64,000 nt of DNA, taken from NCBI GenBank assembly GCA_035942035.1, contig DASZDK010000089.1, positions 1-64,000 on the forward strand, read 5' to 3'. Below the pieces are notes generated by a model. It ran no database searches and was not told where the DNA came from. It saw nothing but the letters and a program-made list of their open reading frames with translations. The translations under genes were made by a program, and so were the position numbers. Shown here in pieces: positions 45,870 through 54,645 of the stretch. The DNA is from JAHWJR01 sp035942035. GTDB lineage: Bacteria; Actinomycetota; Acidimicrobiia; Acidimicrobiales; CADCSY01. How positions within the stretch are numbered: position 1 is the stretch's first letter; every line of letters starts with the position of its first letter.

Positions 45870-46819
45870 GCCAAAGCGGCCATCGCCGCCCGGGCCAAGG
45901 CGGCGGCCTCGTCGGGCCCGTGCATCACCGATGGCGTGACCACGCACCTCATACCTGCGGCCTCGACCTCGGGCGCCAGCGCGGCGTCGGCCTCGTCGAC
46001 CACCAGGGTGCCGGCCACGTCGGCCCACAGCCGGGCCACACCCACCACCGAAGCCTCGTGACCGAGCTCGGCCATGAGGCGGGCGGCCGGGCCCTTCAGG
46101 GCGGCGCCGGCGACGATGGGGGAGACGGCGACCACCTGCCGGCGCCGGGCCCGGAGCCGGTCGCGCACCCCCGCCACGGCCAGCACCGGGGCGATCGAGA
46201 CGATGGGGTTGGAGGGGGCGATCACCACGCCGTCGGCTCCGTCGAAGGCGGCGAGCACACCGGGGGCGGGGCGGGCCTGGTCGATCCCGGCGAAGCGTAC
46301 CGACGAGGCGGCGACGTCGTGGCGGCGCTGGACGAAGTACTCCTGGAAGCCGATCTCGCCCTCGCCGGCGACCGTGACGCGGGTCTGCACCGGGTCCTCG
46401 GTCATGGGCACCAGCGTCGCCTCCACGCCCCAGGCGGCAACCACCTCGGCGGTCACCACGGCCAAGCCGGCGCCCTCACCCAGCCGGGCGGTGCGGTAGA
46501 GGTGGGTGGCCAGGTCCCGGTCACCCAGGCGAAACCACGTCAGGCCGGCGGCCGACCCGCTCGGTGCCACCGCAGCGAAGCGCTCCAGGGCTTCCATGAC
46601 GTGCCAGGTCTCCCCGGCCAGCCCCCACCCCGTGCGGGGATGGACGGCGCCGGCCAGGGTGTAGGTGACCGTGTCGAGGTCCGGGCAGACGCGCAGCCCG
46701 TGCAGGGTGACGTCGTCGGCGGTGTTGACCACGGCGGTGACGGAGGTGGGCGGAGTCACCCGGACCAGGCCGGAGAGGAAGCGGGCGGCGCCCACGCCAC
46801 CGGCGAGCACGGTGATCAC
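45866..46819 (-). CDS. cofD: 2-phospho-L-lactate/PEP transferase for F420 synthesis
   Basis: The 317-residue protein begins VITVLAGGVGAARFLSGLV and has VVNTADDVTLHGLRVCPDLDTV, TWFRLGDRDLATHLYRT and GVVIAPSNPIVSIAPVLAV, the CofD/FbiA pattern. It transfers the lactyl- (or enolpyruvyl-) phosphate to the deazaflavin Fo to make F420-0. GTG 46819 overlaps the stop of the upstream GT4 gene (GTGA). cofC and Fo synthase genes are not in the window. The link to a glycosyltransferase operon is unexpected and may be transcriptional convenience. Confidence 0.91.
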   Translation of the reverse strand: MITVLAGGVGAARFLSGLVRVTPPTSVTAVVNTADDVTLHGLRVCPDLDTVTYTLAGAVHPRTGWGLAGETWHVMEALERFAAVAPSGSAAGLTWFRLGDRDLATHLYRTARLGEGAGLAVVTAEVVAAWGVEATLVPMTEDPVQTRVTVAGEGEIGFQEYFVQRRHDVAASSVRFAGIDQARPAPGVLAAFDGADGVVIAPSNPIVSIAPVLAVAGVRDRLRARRRQVVAVSPIVAGAALKGPAARLMAELGHEASVVGVARLWADVAGTLVVDEADAALAPEVEAAGMRCVVTPSVMHGPDEAAALARAAMAALA

Positions 46820-47949
46820 CGGGCGGCGCTCACGGCCCTCCGGTAGGCCTCGACGTGCCGGCGGGCGCCACGGTCCCAGCTGTACTCGGCCGCCACGCGC
46901 GGGCCCTGCTCGCGCAGCCGGTCGATCTCGCTGCCGCCGGCGAGGGCCGCTTCGGTGGCCTCGGCCAGGGCCTCGTCGTCGCCGGGCGGCACGAGCAGCG
47001 CCGCCCCCCCGGTCACGTCCTCCATGGCCGAGCCGCTGGTGGTGACCAGCGCCGCCCCGCACGCCAGCGCCTCGAGGGCGGGAAGCCCGAAGCCCTCCTC
47101 GAGGGACGGGTAGACGACCACCGCCGCCTGGCGGAACAGGGCGGGGACGACCTCGTCTGTGGTGTACCCGAGCTCGACGATGCGGTCGGCCACGTTGCTC
47201 ATGGCCACGGCGGCGTGGATGGGCCCGACACCCCACCCGGGGGTGCCGGCCAGCACCAACTGGAGGTCGGGGTGGACCGGCGCCAGGTGGCCGAAGGCCC
47301 GCACCAGTGCCGGGACGTTCTTGCGGGGCTCGAGCGTGCCGGTGAACGCCAGGAACGGCGGCCGCACCCCGAGGCTGGCCAGCAGCTCGAGGTCGTGATC
47401 GGGCGGGGCGGGACGGAAGCGGTCGTGGTCGACGCCGTGAGGGATGACCTCGACGGGGGAGGTCGGAGCCAGCACAGCGTCGAGCCGACGGGCGGTGTGC
47501 TGGCTGACGCAGACGAGGAGGTCGGCCTGCTGGGCGCTGATGCGGATCATGCGCCGGAAGTAGGCGAGCTTGGCCCGCTCGTGCCACTCGGGATGGTCGA
47601 AGAAGGTGAGGTCGTGAATGGTCACCACGGTGGGCAGGTCAGCCCGCACCGGCATGGTGTAGTGCGGCCCGTGCCACAGGTCGCCGCCCAGCCGCCGGGC
47701 CAGGGCCGGAGCCCGCGTCTGCTCCCACAGCAGTCGTGCGGGCCGGCGGGCGGGGACCTCGGCGTGGACCTCGGCGCCGGGTGCCAGCCGGCGCCAGCGG
47801 GCGGCGTCGCCGGTGGCGGCGACCAGGCCCAGCTCGATCTCGCCGGCGGCGGCCAGTGCCTCCACCGTCTGGCGCACGTAGACGCCCGCCCCGGCCGGTT
47901 GGGCGGGGATGGCGGAGACGTCGAGGGTGACCCGGAGCCGGTCGTTCAT
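46816..47949 (-). CDS. GT4 family glycosyltransferase (third of three)
   Basis: The 377-residue GT-B enzyme begins LRVTLDVSAIPAQPAGAGVYVRQTVEAL, with a glycine-rich loop. It has VVTIHDLTFFDHPE, VCVSQHTARRLD, FTGTLEPRKNVPAL and the donor-binding YPSLEEGFGLPALEALACG (EX7E motif). It is a retaining transferase that would add mannose or glucose units from an NDP-sugar. It overlaps the previous GT4 (ATGA) and the following cofD (GTGA), so it sits in one tightly coupled operon. Confidence 0.87.
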   Translation of the reverse strand: MNDRLRVTLDVSAIPAQPAGAGVYVRQTVEALAAAGEIELGLVAATGDAARWRRLAPGAEVHAEVPARRPARLLWEQTRAPALARRLGGDLWHGPHYTMPVRADLPTVVTIHDLTFFDHPEWHERAKLAYFRRMIRISAQQADLLVCVSQHTARRLDAVLAPTSPVEVIPHGVDHDRFRPAPPDHDLELLASLGVRPPFLAFTGTLEPRKNVPALVRAFGHLAPVHPDLQLVLAGTPGWGVGPIHAAVAMSNVADRIVELGYTTDEVVPALFRQAAVVVYPSLEEGFGLPALEALACGAALVTTSGSAMEDVTGGAALLVPPGDDEALAEATEAALAGGSEIDRLREQGPRVAAEYSWDRGARRHVEAYRRAVSAAR

Positions 47950-49019
47950 TCCCGCCTCGACGCCGCCGAGGCATAGGCGGCGGCGTGGGCCCGGGCGCTG
48001 GCCTCCCAGGAGAAGCCGGCGGCGCGCCGGCGTCCGGCCGCCACCATCCGCTCACGGTGGTCGGGGTCGGAGAGGATGCGCTCGAGGGCGCCGGCCAGGG
48101 CTTCGACGTCGCCCACCGGCACCAGCTCGGCGGCTCCGCCGGTCACCTCGGGCAGGCAGGCGGCGTCGGTGGTGACGACCGGGCAGCCCCTGGTCATGGC
48201 CTCCAGCACGGGCAGGCCGAAGCCCTCGTAGCGACTGGGCAGGGCAAGGGCCACGGCGGCACGGTACAGGGCGTCGAGTTGGGCGTCGTCGACCGAGCCG
48301 AGGGGTACGACGCCGGGCGCCGACAGCTCGAGCGGCGGTCCCCACCCGGCGGGTCCGGCCAGGACCAGGCCCAGGTCGGGAGCGGCGGCTCGCAGGGCGG
48401 CGTGGGCGTCGAGCAAGTCGCTTACCCCCTTGCGCGGCTCGAGGGTCCCCACGAACAGTACGAAGGGAACGTCGACCTTCAGACGCCACAGCTGAGCGGC
48501 CGTGACGCCGGCGTCGGGGGCCGCCGGCGTCTCGACGCCGTGGTGGGCGACGTGGATCCGCTCGGGCTCGAACCCCTCGTCGGCCAGCTCCTGGCGGCCG
48601 AAGGCGGTGGGCACGACGACGACGGCCGCCTCACGCCGCGCCACCGCCAGGCCCCGCCGGTGGAAGGAGACGCCCCGGGGCGTGAGGTGCTCTGGTTGGC
48701 GGAGGAAGACCAGGTCGTGGACGGTGACCACCAGCGGTCGCCGACCGGGTGGGGGCACGGCCAGGCTGGTGGCGTGCACCACGTCGGCGGGCACGCGAAG
48801 GGCCGGACGTCGCAGCCGGTGCCATGCCTCGTAGCGAAGCGATCCTCCCGGCCGTCCCAGGTCGACGTAGGTATCGACGCCCGGAGGACGGACGCCGGCG
48901 GCGAACGCCACCGGATCGACGCCGACGCCGGGAAGGCCGGCCAGCAGGGCGCGGACGTAGCGCCCGATGCCTCCGGGCACGGGCTGGAGCAGCTGGCCGA
49001 CGTGGACGGCGACACGCAC
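47946..49019 (-). CDS. GT4 family glycosyltransferase (second of three)
   Basis: The 357-residue GT-B enzyme has VGQLLQPVPGGIGRYVRALLAGL, VVTVHDLVFLRQPE, VVVPTAFGRQEL, FVGTLEPRKGVSDLL and LPSRYEGFGLPVLEAMTRG (EX7E). It is clearly related to both neighbouring GT4 proteins, so the three arose by duplication. The start GTG 49019 lies 43 bases after the stop of the first GT4; an open frame extends further but overlaps it. Donor and acceptor are unknown. Confidence 0.85.
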   Translation of the reverse strand: MRVAVHVGQLLQPVPGGIGRYVRALLAGLPGVGVDPVAFAAGVRPPGVDTYVDLGRPGGSLRYEAWHRLRRPALRVPADVVHATSLAVPPPGRRPLVVTVHDLVFLRQPEHLTPRGVSFHRRGLAVARREAAVVVVPTAFGRQELADEGFEPERIHVAHHGVETPAAPDAGVTAAQLWRLKVDVPFVLFVGTLEPRKGVSDLLDAHAALRAAAPDLGLVLAGPAGWGPPLELSAPGVVPLGSVDDAQLDALYRAAVALALPSRYEGFGLPVLEAMTRGCPVVTTDAACLPEVTGGAAELVPVGDVEALAGALERILSDPDHRERMVAAGRRRAAGFSWEASARAHAAAYASAASRRE

Positions 49020-49062
49020 GGGGCCACTGTCGCACGAAGCTCGCCCGCCGCGGCAGCCGGCG

Positions 49063-50199
49063 TCACGACCGCTCGGCCGCCGCCCGCCGGTAGAGGTCGA
49101 CCATGGCGCCGGCGGTGTGCTCCCAGCGGTAGGCGCCCACCCGCCGCCGGCCCGCAGCCACGCGCTGGCGGCGCACGCCGGCATCGTCCAGGAGGGCGGC
49201 CAGCGCCTGGGCGAGGGCGTCCAGGTCGCCCACGGGCACCAGCGTGGCGGCGTCACCGAGCACCTCCGGGAGCGCCCCGGCGGTGGTGGCCACCACTGGC
49301 ACACCGGCGGCCATGGCCTCGAGCGGGGGGAAGCCGAAGCCCTCGTAGCGGGATGGGTAGGCGACCACGGCGGCACCTCGCAGCAACCCGGCACGGGACT
49401 CGTCGTCCACCCACCCGAGTCGCACGATCCGGTCGCCGTGGCGCGACTCGGCCATGGCCCGCCGCAGCGCGTCGGCGCCCCACCCGTCGGGGCCGGCGAG
49501 CACCAGGCGCACATCGGGCCTGGACCCGGCCACGGCGTCGAAGGCCTGCACGAGGAGGGGGAGGTCCTTCCTCGGCTCCACCGTCCCCAGCGCCAGCAGG
49601 TAGCGCTCCGCCCCGGCCAGGCGCTGCCCGAGGCCGGCATCGGCGGGGGCGACCGCCGGCACGCCGGACGGGATGGCGATCACGCGCTCGGCATCGGCCC
49701 CGAGGTGCCGGACGACTTCCGCAGCCACGAACCGCGAGGGGGTGTGGACCCATGCGCCCCGGGCGATGGCTCGTCGCACTAGTGACGGGAAGGCCAGCGT
49801 GGCGGCGTCGCACAGCTCCGGGTAGTGCACCGGCGTCAGGTCGTGCACGGTGACCACTGACGCTGCGCCGGCGGCGGGGGGCACCACGAAGTTGGTGCCG
49901 TGGACGACGTCGACCGGCCCGGTCCACCACTCGATCGGAGGCCGGTTCCCTCGTTGCCACGCCATCCGCAGCGGGCGGGCGGCCATCGGCCGGCGGCTCG
50001 TGCGCACGCCGGCCGGCACTGCGCCGGCCAGGTACTGCCGCCCCCGCCAGGTGAGCCCGTAGGCGGTCACCTCCACCTCGGGCCGATCGGCGAGGTGCTC
50101 GAGGAGGGCAGCGGTGAAGGCGCCGATCCCCGTGCGGGCGCCCAGCAACGGGGTTGCGTCGACGGCGGCCCGTAGGGGAGCCGAACGCCCGCCGGCCAC
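49063..50199 (-). CDS. GT4 family glycosyltransferase (first of three)
   Basis: The 378-residue GT-B enzyme has VDATPLLGARTGIGAFTAALLEHL, VVTVHDLTPVHYPE, HTPSRFVAAEVVRHLG, LGTVEPRKDLPLLV and YPSRYEGFGFPPLEAMAAG (EX7E motif). Like its two neighbours it is a retaining glycosyltransferase, probably cytoplasmic or peripheral to the membrane. It follows the SDR gene by 36 bases on the same strand. Donor and acceptor cannot be read from the sequence. Confidence 0.86.
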   Translation of the reverse strand: MAGGRSAPLRAAVDATPLLGARTGIGAFTAALLEHLADRPEVEVTAYGLTWRGRQYLAGAVPAGVRTSRRPMAARPLRMAWQRGNRPPIEWWTGPVDVVHGTNFVVPPAAGAASVVTVHDLTPVHYPELCDAATLAFPSLVRRAIARGAWVHTPSRFVAAEVVRHLGADAERVIAIPSGVPAVAPADAGLGQRLAGAERYLLALGTVEPRKDLPLLVQAFDAVAGSRPDVRLVLAGPDGWGADALRRAMAESRHGDRIVRLGWVDDESRAGLLRGAAVVAYPSRYEGFGFPPLEAMAAGVPVVATTAGALPEVLGDAATLVPVGDLDALAQALAALLDDAGVRRQRVAAGRRRVGAYRWEHTAGAMVDLYRRAAAERS

Positions 50200-50235
50200 C
50201 TCAGTAGGACAGGTGACCGGCGCCGGCGCCGACGT

Positions 50236-51273
50236 TCAGGACAGCCACTTGAGGAGGCGGATGACCCCCATCTTCGCCGGCTGGCGATGCGCCGATACAT
50301 CGGTACGGCTGTGGATCTCCTCGAAGTCGCGCGCGTACCCCTGGTAGGCCTTGACGAGCATCTCCTCGTTGGTGAGCGACGGCTTCCACGACAGTTCTGC
50401 CTTGATCTTCGACGTGTCGAACATGAAGTCCTCGGCGATCATGCGCCAGTGGTAGGGGCCGAGGGGCGACAGCTTGAGGGCCCCCGCGACCCGCATGGCG
50501 GTCAGAACTGGAGTTTCGGGAAGCGAGGCGACCCTCGCGCCGGTGCCGGCCTCGGCGATGACGTGCTCGTAGACCTCGCGCAGCGGTTTCACGTCGTCGG
50601 ACCCGACGTTGTAGCACGTCGACCCGGACGCCCCGAGGGCGCGCACGCAGGCGTCGGCAAGATCGGGGGCGTAGACGAACTGGTAGCGGTTGTCGCCCTT
50701 GCCGACCACCCACACCCGGCGCCCCTCCCGGATGAAGTCGAAGAGGATGGCCAGCAGGCCCAGCCGGCCAGTGTCGATGATGGTCGGGCTCCGCAGGATC
50801 ACGGCGTCGAAGTCGTCGGAATGCCGCTCGAGGACCCGCTCAGCGGCCCACTTCGACCTGCCGTAGATCTCGACCGGCTCCGGCTCGTCCTGCTCGACGA
50901 CGGGGCGGTGGAAGCTCCTGGCCCAGAGGCAGTTGGAGGAGATGAAGACCAGCTTGGGCACGCCGTGCTTCGCCGTCAGCCGGGCCACCACCGCGGTCCC
51001 GTCCACGTTGGAGGTCCAGAGGAAGTCCTTGTCCTTCACCGCGTGGGCCAGCATGGCGGCGCAGTGGAACACGGCGTCGAAGCGGTGTCGGGAGAAGAGC
51101 TCGTCGACCAGGCCGGCATCGCGGATGTCGCCCCGCACCGAGCGCAGCCGCGGGTGGGTCATGGGGTCGGGCTGGAGGTCGATGCTCACGCAGTCGAAGC
51201 CGTCTTCCAGCAGCCGCCGCTTGAGCACGTCGCCGAAGAACCCCGCGCCGCCGGTCACCAGGACACAGCTCAT
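50236..51273 (-). CDS. Extended SDR, nucleotide-sugar or polyprenyl epimerase-like
   Basis: The 345-residue protein has SCVLVTGGAGFFGDVLKRRLLE, CAAMLAHAVKDKDFLW, SSNCLWARSF (serine region), EIYGRSKWAAERVL (Tyr/Lys) and RYQFVYAPDLADACVRA. It is an NAD-dependent epimerase/dehydratase. The C-terminal region (MIAEDFMFDTSKIKAELSWKPS) is shared with 3-beta-hydroxysteroid dehydrogenase-like and sugar epimerases. It leads the minus-strand operon SDR-GT4-GT4-GT4-cofD-cofE. A TAGGAT on the minus strand about 60-65 bases upstream could be its promoter. Confidence 0.82.
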   Translation of the reverse strand: MSCVLVTGGAGFFGDVLKRRLLEDGFDCVSIDLQPDPMTHPRLRSVRGDIRDAGLVDELFSRHRFDAVFHCAAMLAHAVKDKDFLWTSNVDGTAVVARLTAKHGVPKLVFISSNCLWARSFHRPVVEQDEPEPVEIYGRSKWAAERVLERHSDDFDAVILRSPTIIDTGRLGLLAILFDFIREGRRVWVVGKGDNRYQFVYAPDLADACVRALGASGSTCYNVGSDDVKPLREVYEHVIAEAGTGARVASLPETPVLTAMRVAGALKLSPLGPYHWRMIAEDFMFDTSKIKAELSWKPSLTNEEMLVKAYQGYARDFEEIHSRTDVSAHRQPAKMGVIRLLKWLS

Positions 51274-51440
51274 CTCTGAGCCCCGTACGACGGCCACGTG
51301 CAGTTGGACGAGTTGGGAAGCCGGCCCGGCATTCGGGCATCCTATCCCTGATCTACGGGTGGGTCTCGGGCGTGGCGTTCTGCCGAGGGTTCCGTGCGCG
51401 TACCTCCGTGGTGCGCCGATGGCCGCCCCAGTCCGCGCCT

Positions 51441-53027
51441 TCAGCCTCCACCGACACGAGCGGCCCTCTCCTCGCTGGTCCCGTCGTGCCGACCGGCCGC
51501 ACCGGGGCGGCCCGAGCCGCTCTCCTCTGCCGCGGCGGGGCCTGGGCGATCCGCTGGTCTGCCAGGCGACCTGAGCGCCAGCACACCGGCGACGGCAGCC
51601 GGCGGCCCCAAGGCGAGGACGGGCAGCGAATACCGGTAGTCGAAGCTGGACGCGGCTGCCGGGACCAGCCACATGAGGACGCCCGATACGCTCAGCATGA
51701 CCGCTGCACCGACGAGCCGACGAGGTGCTGACCGGAGACGGCGGACGGCCACCAGGCCCAGCAGAAGGGACAGCCCGAGGAACGGGCCAGGAGCATGGAC
51801 GAGCTTCTGGTAGGCGCGTAGCGGGCGGGCGAGCCCCGGCTCGATCTCCGGTGAGATCTGCCGGTCGTGGAAGCCATGACTCGCAGGGATGCGCGAGTAC
51901 TGCACGACCTCACCCGGCCAGGTCCAGTTCCAGAGGTACGGGTCGCTGGGCGGGGTCGCCGGGTACCACGGACCGGTCGGGAACGAGGTCGGGAACTCCA
52001 GCAGCTCCGCCGGACCCTCGCGCGGTCCCGTCCTCCGCAACGGCTGCACGTAGTGCCACAGGTCGCCCGCCACGGTGCGCACGTAGTCCACCGGCTGCGC
52101 CGCGATGGCTTTGAGGGCGAAGGACTGCGCAATGGCCTCACGGTCGGTCCCTGGGGGCATCTCCGGGTCCCGCAGTGGTGAATCCGGGTTCCATACGTAC
52201 CAGTCGGAGCCCTCGCGGTCCACGGGAGCACGCGGGTCGCACAGCCGCCGCTCGTCTGGGGTGAGGTCCAGCTGCGTGCAGTCGGCGAAGGGAGATACCC
52301 GGCCGTAGAGGTAGTAGCCGTCGTAGGCCACGATCCCGTAGCTGCCGTGCAGCGAGTGGAACCATCCCACGTAGGCGAGGAGGGGCAAGGTCCACGTGGC
52401 GAGGAAGGCGACGAGGACCTTCAGGGGGACCCGACGTAGCAGCAGGTACCCGAGCGCCGGAACGAGCAGGACCACGCCGTTCGTCCTCGTCAGCGCCGTC
52501 GCAGCAAGGAGCAGGCCCGCACCTCCGGCAGCCAGCCAGCCAGGTAGCTCTCGCCACAGGAGCAGGGCGAAGGCGGCGACGAACAACGCCTGGAAGAGGG
52601 CCTCGCTCAGCACGAAGTGCTCCACTGCCACCTGGTACCCGTCGAGCACGAGCGGCGCAGCACCGGCGGCGCCGAGCCATCGTCCGGCGCCCATGCGGCG
52701 CAGCACCACGTACAGCAGCACTCCTGCACCGAGTGCCAGCAGGTGTTGTGTCAGCGGGACGACGCGGAAGTGCGGGTCTGCGATGCTCAGGATCCGCAAG
52801 AACAGGGCGTAACCGATCGGCCGGATGACGTCGGGCTGCAGGTGGTCTGCGTTGTAGAGGTAGCTGAAGGAGTCCTGGACGAACTCGAAGGCCGGCCGGT
52901 AGGCGACCATGGTGCCCAGGCGGACCAATCCGCCCACGACGAGCACGGCGATGATGGGTGCGTGGTGGTGCGCCGCACGCCACAGAAGGGCTCCGCGGCC
53001 TGGGGTGCGGCGGTCGAGCTCAGGCAC
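51441..53027 (-). CDS. Polytopic GT-C (GT39-like) membrane protein
   Basis: The 528-residue protein has about ten membrane helices. The first external loop contains FEFVQDSFSYLYNADHLQP, with an acidic residue after the first helix as in GT-C enzymes. An extracytoplasmic stretch (DCTQLDLTPDERRLCDPRA) carries two Cys, and the C-terminus (after ...VAGVLALR) is disordered. GTG 53027 is chosen because it overlaps the stop of the upstream DUF2142 gene by 8 bases; ATG 53075 is possible. Third gene of a minus-strand operon; donor and acceptor unknown. Confidence 0.75.
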   Translation of the reverse strand: MPELDRRTPGRGALLWRAAHHHAPIIAVLVVGGLVRLGTMVAYRPAFEFVQDSFSYLYNADHLQPDVIRPIGYALFLRILSIADPHFRVVPLTQHLLALGAGVLLYVVLRRMGAGRWLGAAGAAPLVLDGYQVAVEHFVLSEALFQALFVAAFALLLWRELPGWLAAGGAGLLLAATALTRTNGVVLLVPALGYLLLRRVPLKVLVAFLATWTLPLLAYVGWFHSLHGSYGIVAYDGYYLYGRVSPFADCTQLDLTPDERRLCDPRAPVDREGSDWYVWNPDSPLRDPEMPPGTDREAIAQSFALKAIAAQPVDYVRTVAGDLWHYVQPLRRTGPREGPAELLEFPTSFPTGPWYPATPPSDPYLWNWTWPGEVVQYSRIPASHGFHDRQISPEIEPGLARPLRAYQKLVHAPGPFLGLSLLLGLVAVRRLRSAPRRLVGAAVMLSVSGVLMWLVPAAASSFDYRYSLPVLALGPPAAVAGVLALRSPGRPADRPGPAAAEESGSGRPGAAGRHDGTSEERAARVGGG

Positions 53028-54645
53028 GGTGCGCTTCGGGAGCGTCCTGCGACCGGTGCGAGACGGACAGGACACCGGCCGCCACGAGCGCCGCCGCCGC
53101 TGCCAGCGCGAGCAACGCCCACGGCTGCCAGCCGCCTGGCGGAACCCACTGCGATCTCCCCATGAACATCGCTGGGCCGCTCGTCCCGACCGCGTAACGA
53201 CGGGCGTTCGCCCACAGCGCGACGACGTGCACGGTCGCCACGAGGACGGCGAGGCCCAGTGGAGCCGCTCTCCGGACCCGGGCAGGAATGCGGAAGGACT
53301 GCCGGGTCAGGACCTCACCTGCGGCGAGCGGCACGACCACGACCAAGGCGAGCAAGTACCGACCGAACACCGGGAACCGGGTCTGCTGGAACACCAGGAC
53401 GTCGAGCGCGATCCCCAGCACGGTCGTGCCGGCGAGGACGAGGGCGAGTAACCGCCGCTGCGCCGACGAGGCAACCGCGAGGGCAACCGAAACCAGCGCG
53501 ACGACGGCCGCAAGCCACAGGGTCGTGGACCACGTCGGCATGGGGACGCTCGACCAGCCGAAGATGCCGACCCACTGGTGTGCCCACACGGTCACGTCGG
53601 ACGGCAGCTGCCGCAGCCCTTCCCAAGCGACGGCGAGGTCGACGCCGGGGTGCGGCTGGTAGAGCACTTCCCACGCCGCGGTGGCAAGGAGACCGGCGGC
53701 GATGACCGCCAGCGCCGGCAGAGCGCGCCGCGGCCGTGCGGCGACGGCGCGCCAGGCGCCCCGAGGACCGACCTGGTAGACGGCGATCGCCCCGGCGACG
53801 ACGACCCAGGCCGGTCCTGTCGAGCGCGAGGTCGCCAGCAGCAGGCCGGCGAACGCCGCGCCGGGCCAGGCCCACCAGGGGGCCTCCCCGGGGCGGCCGC
53901 TGCGCAGGGCGATCGTCAGCAGGCAAAGACTGGCGGAGATCTCGAGACCGTTGGTACCCAAGGCAGACCCCAGGAAGAGCGCCGTCGGCGTCGCTGCGAG
54001 CAGGACTCCCGAGACCGAAAGCAGCCCGCCGCTCCGGTCCCAGGCGGCCAGGCACGCCAGTGACAGCAGTGCCGCCACCAGCACGGCATTGACCGTCCGA
54101 CCCGCGTACAGCGCCTCCCGGGCTTCGTCCATCTGCACCATGACGACGCCCGATATGGCGTATAGGTACGGCTCGTAGGTGCCGACGTAGGCGACCGCCC
54201 CCTCGACCGCCGGCGGACGGGGCCGGTCGCCGTTCAGGCAGGTCACCGGTTCGTGGTTCTCGAACAGCTGGCAGGGGTACCCCGAGGTGTACGGGTCCAG
54301 CCCCTCTGGCAGGTCGAACACGCGGGTGGCGGCGTTGATCCACGCCTCCCGGGTCTCCTTTCCGGGCCCGTCGCCGAAGGCGAGCACCGGGAGCTGTCCC
54401 GGGTCCCCCCGCCACTGCCCGGTCCCGGCGCCGATGGCCTTGACCTGGTGCACCTGCTCGTCAGGCGCGAACCCGGGCGGGTTGCTGCCCACCCACGCGA
54501 GGAGCAACAGAACGAGCGCGATGACGGCCAGCAGAGGCGCCACCGGGCGGTGCAGGAGTCGATGTCGGCGGGGGCCGGGTCGGCCGGGGCCGGGGTGCGC
54601 GTCGTCCGACGCTGGCGGGGCTCTCCGCACCGGAGCAACTGTCAC
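53020..54645 (-). CDS. DUF2142 family membrane protein
   Basis: The 541-residue protein has about 11 membrane helices after a Pro/Arg-rich N-terminus. The first loop reads WVGSNPPGFAPDEQVHQVKA, matching the conserved APDE...H of DUF2142, thought to be a GT-C type glycosyltransferase family. A long external loop with Cys pairs (YPCQLFENHEPVTCLNG) follows. The GTG start overlaps the stop of the FAD oxidoreductase gene (GTGA, 54642-54645), so these are coupled. Function probably transfer of a sugar from a polyprenyl-phosphate donor. Confidence 0.78.
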   Translation of the reverse strand: MTVAPVRRAPPASDDAHPGPGRPGPRRHRLLHRPVAPLLAVIALVLLLLAWVGSNPPGFAPDEQVHQVKAIGAGTGQWRGDPGQLPVLAFGDGPGKETREAWINAATRVFDLPEGLDPYTSGYPCQLFENHEPVTCLNGDRPRPPAVEGAVAYVGTYEPYLYAISGVVMVQMDEAREALYAGRTVNAVLVAALLSLACLAAWDRSGGLLSVSGVLLAATPTALFLGSALGTNGLEISASLCLLTIALRSGRPGEAPWWAWPGAAFAGLLLATSRSTGPAWVVVAGAIAVYQVGPRGAWRAVAARPRRALPALAVIAAGLLATAAWEVLYQPHPGVDLAVAWEGLRQLPSDVTVWAHQWVGIFGWSSVPMPTWSTTLWLAAVVALVSVALAVASSAQRRLLALVLAGTTVLGIALDVLVFQQTRFPVFGRYLLALVVVVPLAAGEVLTRQSFRIPARVRRAAPLGLAVLVATVHVVALWANARRYAVGTSGPAMFMGRSQWVPPGGWQPWALLALAAAAALVAAGVLSVSHRSQDAPEAHRA

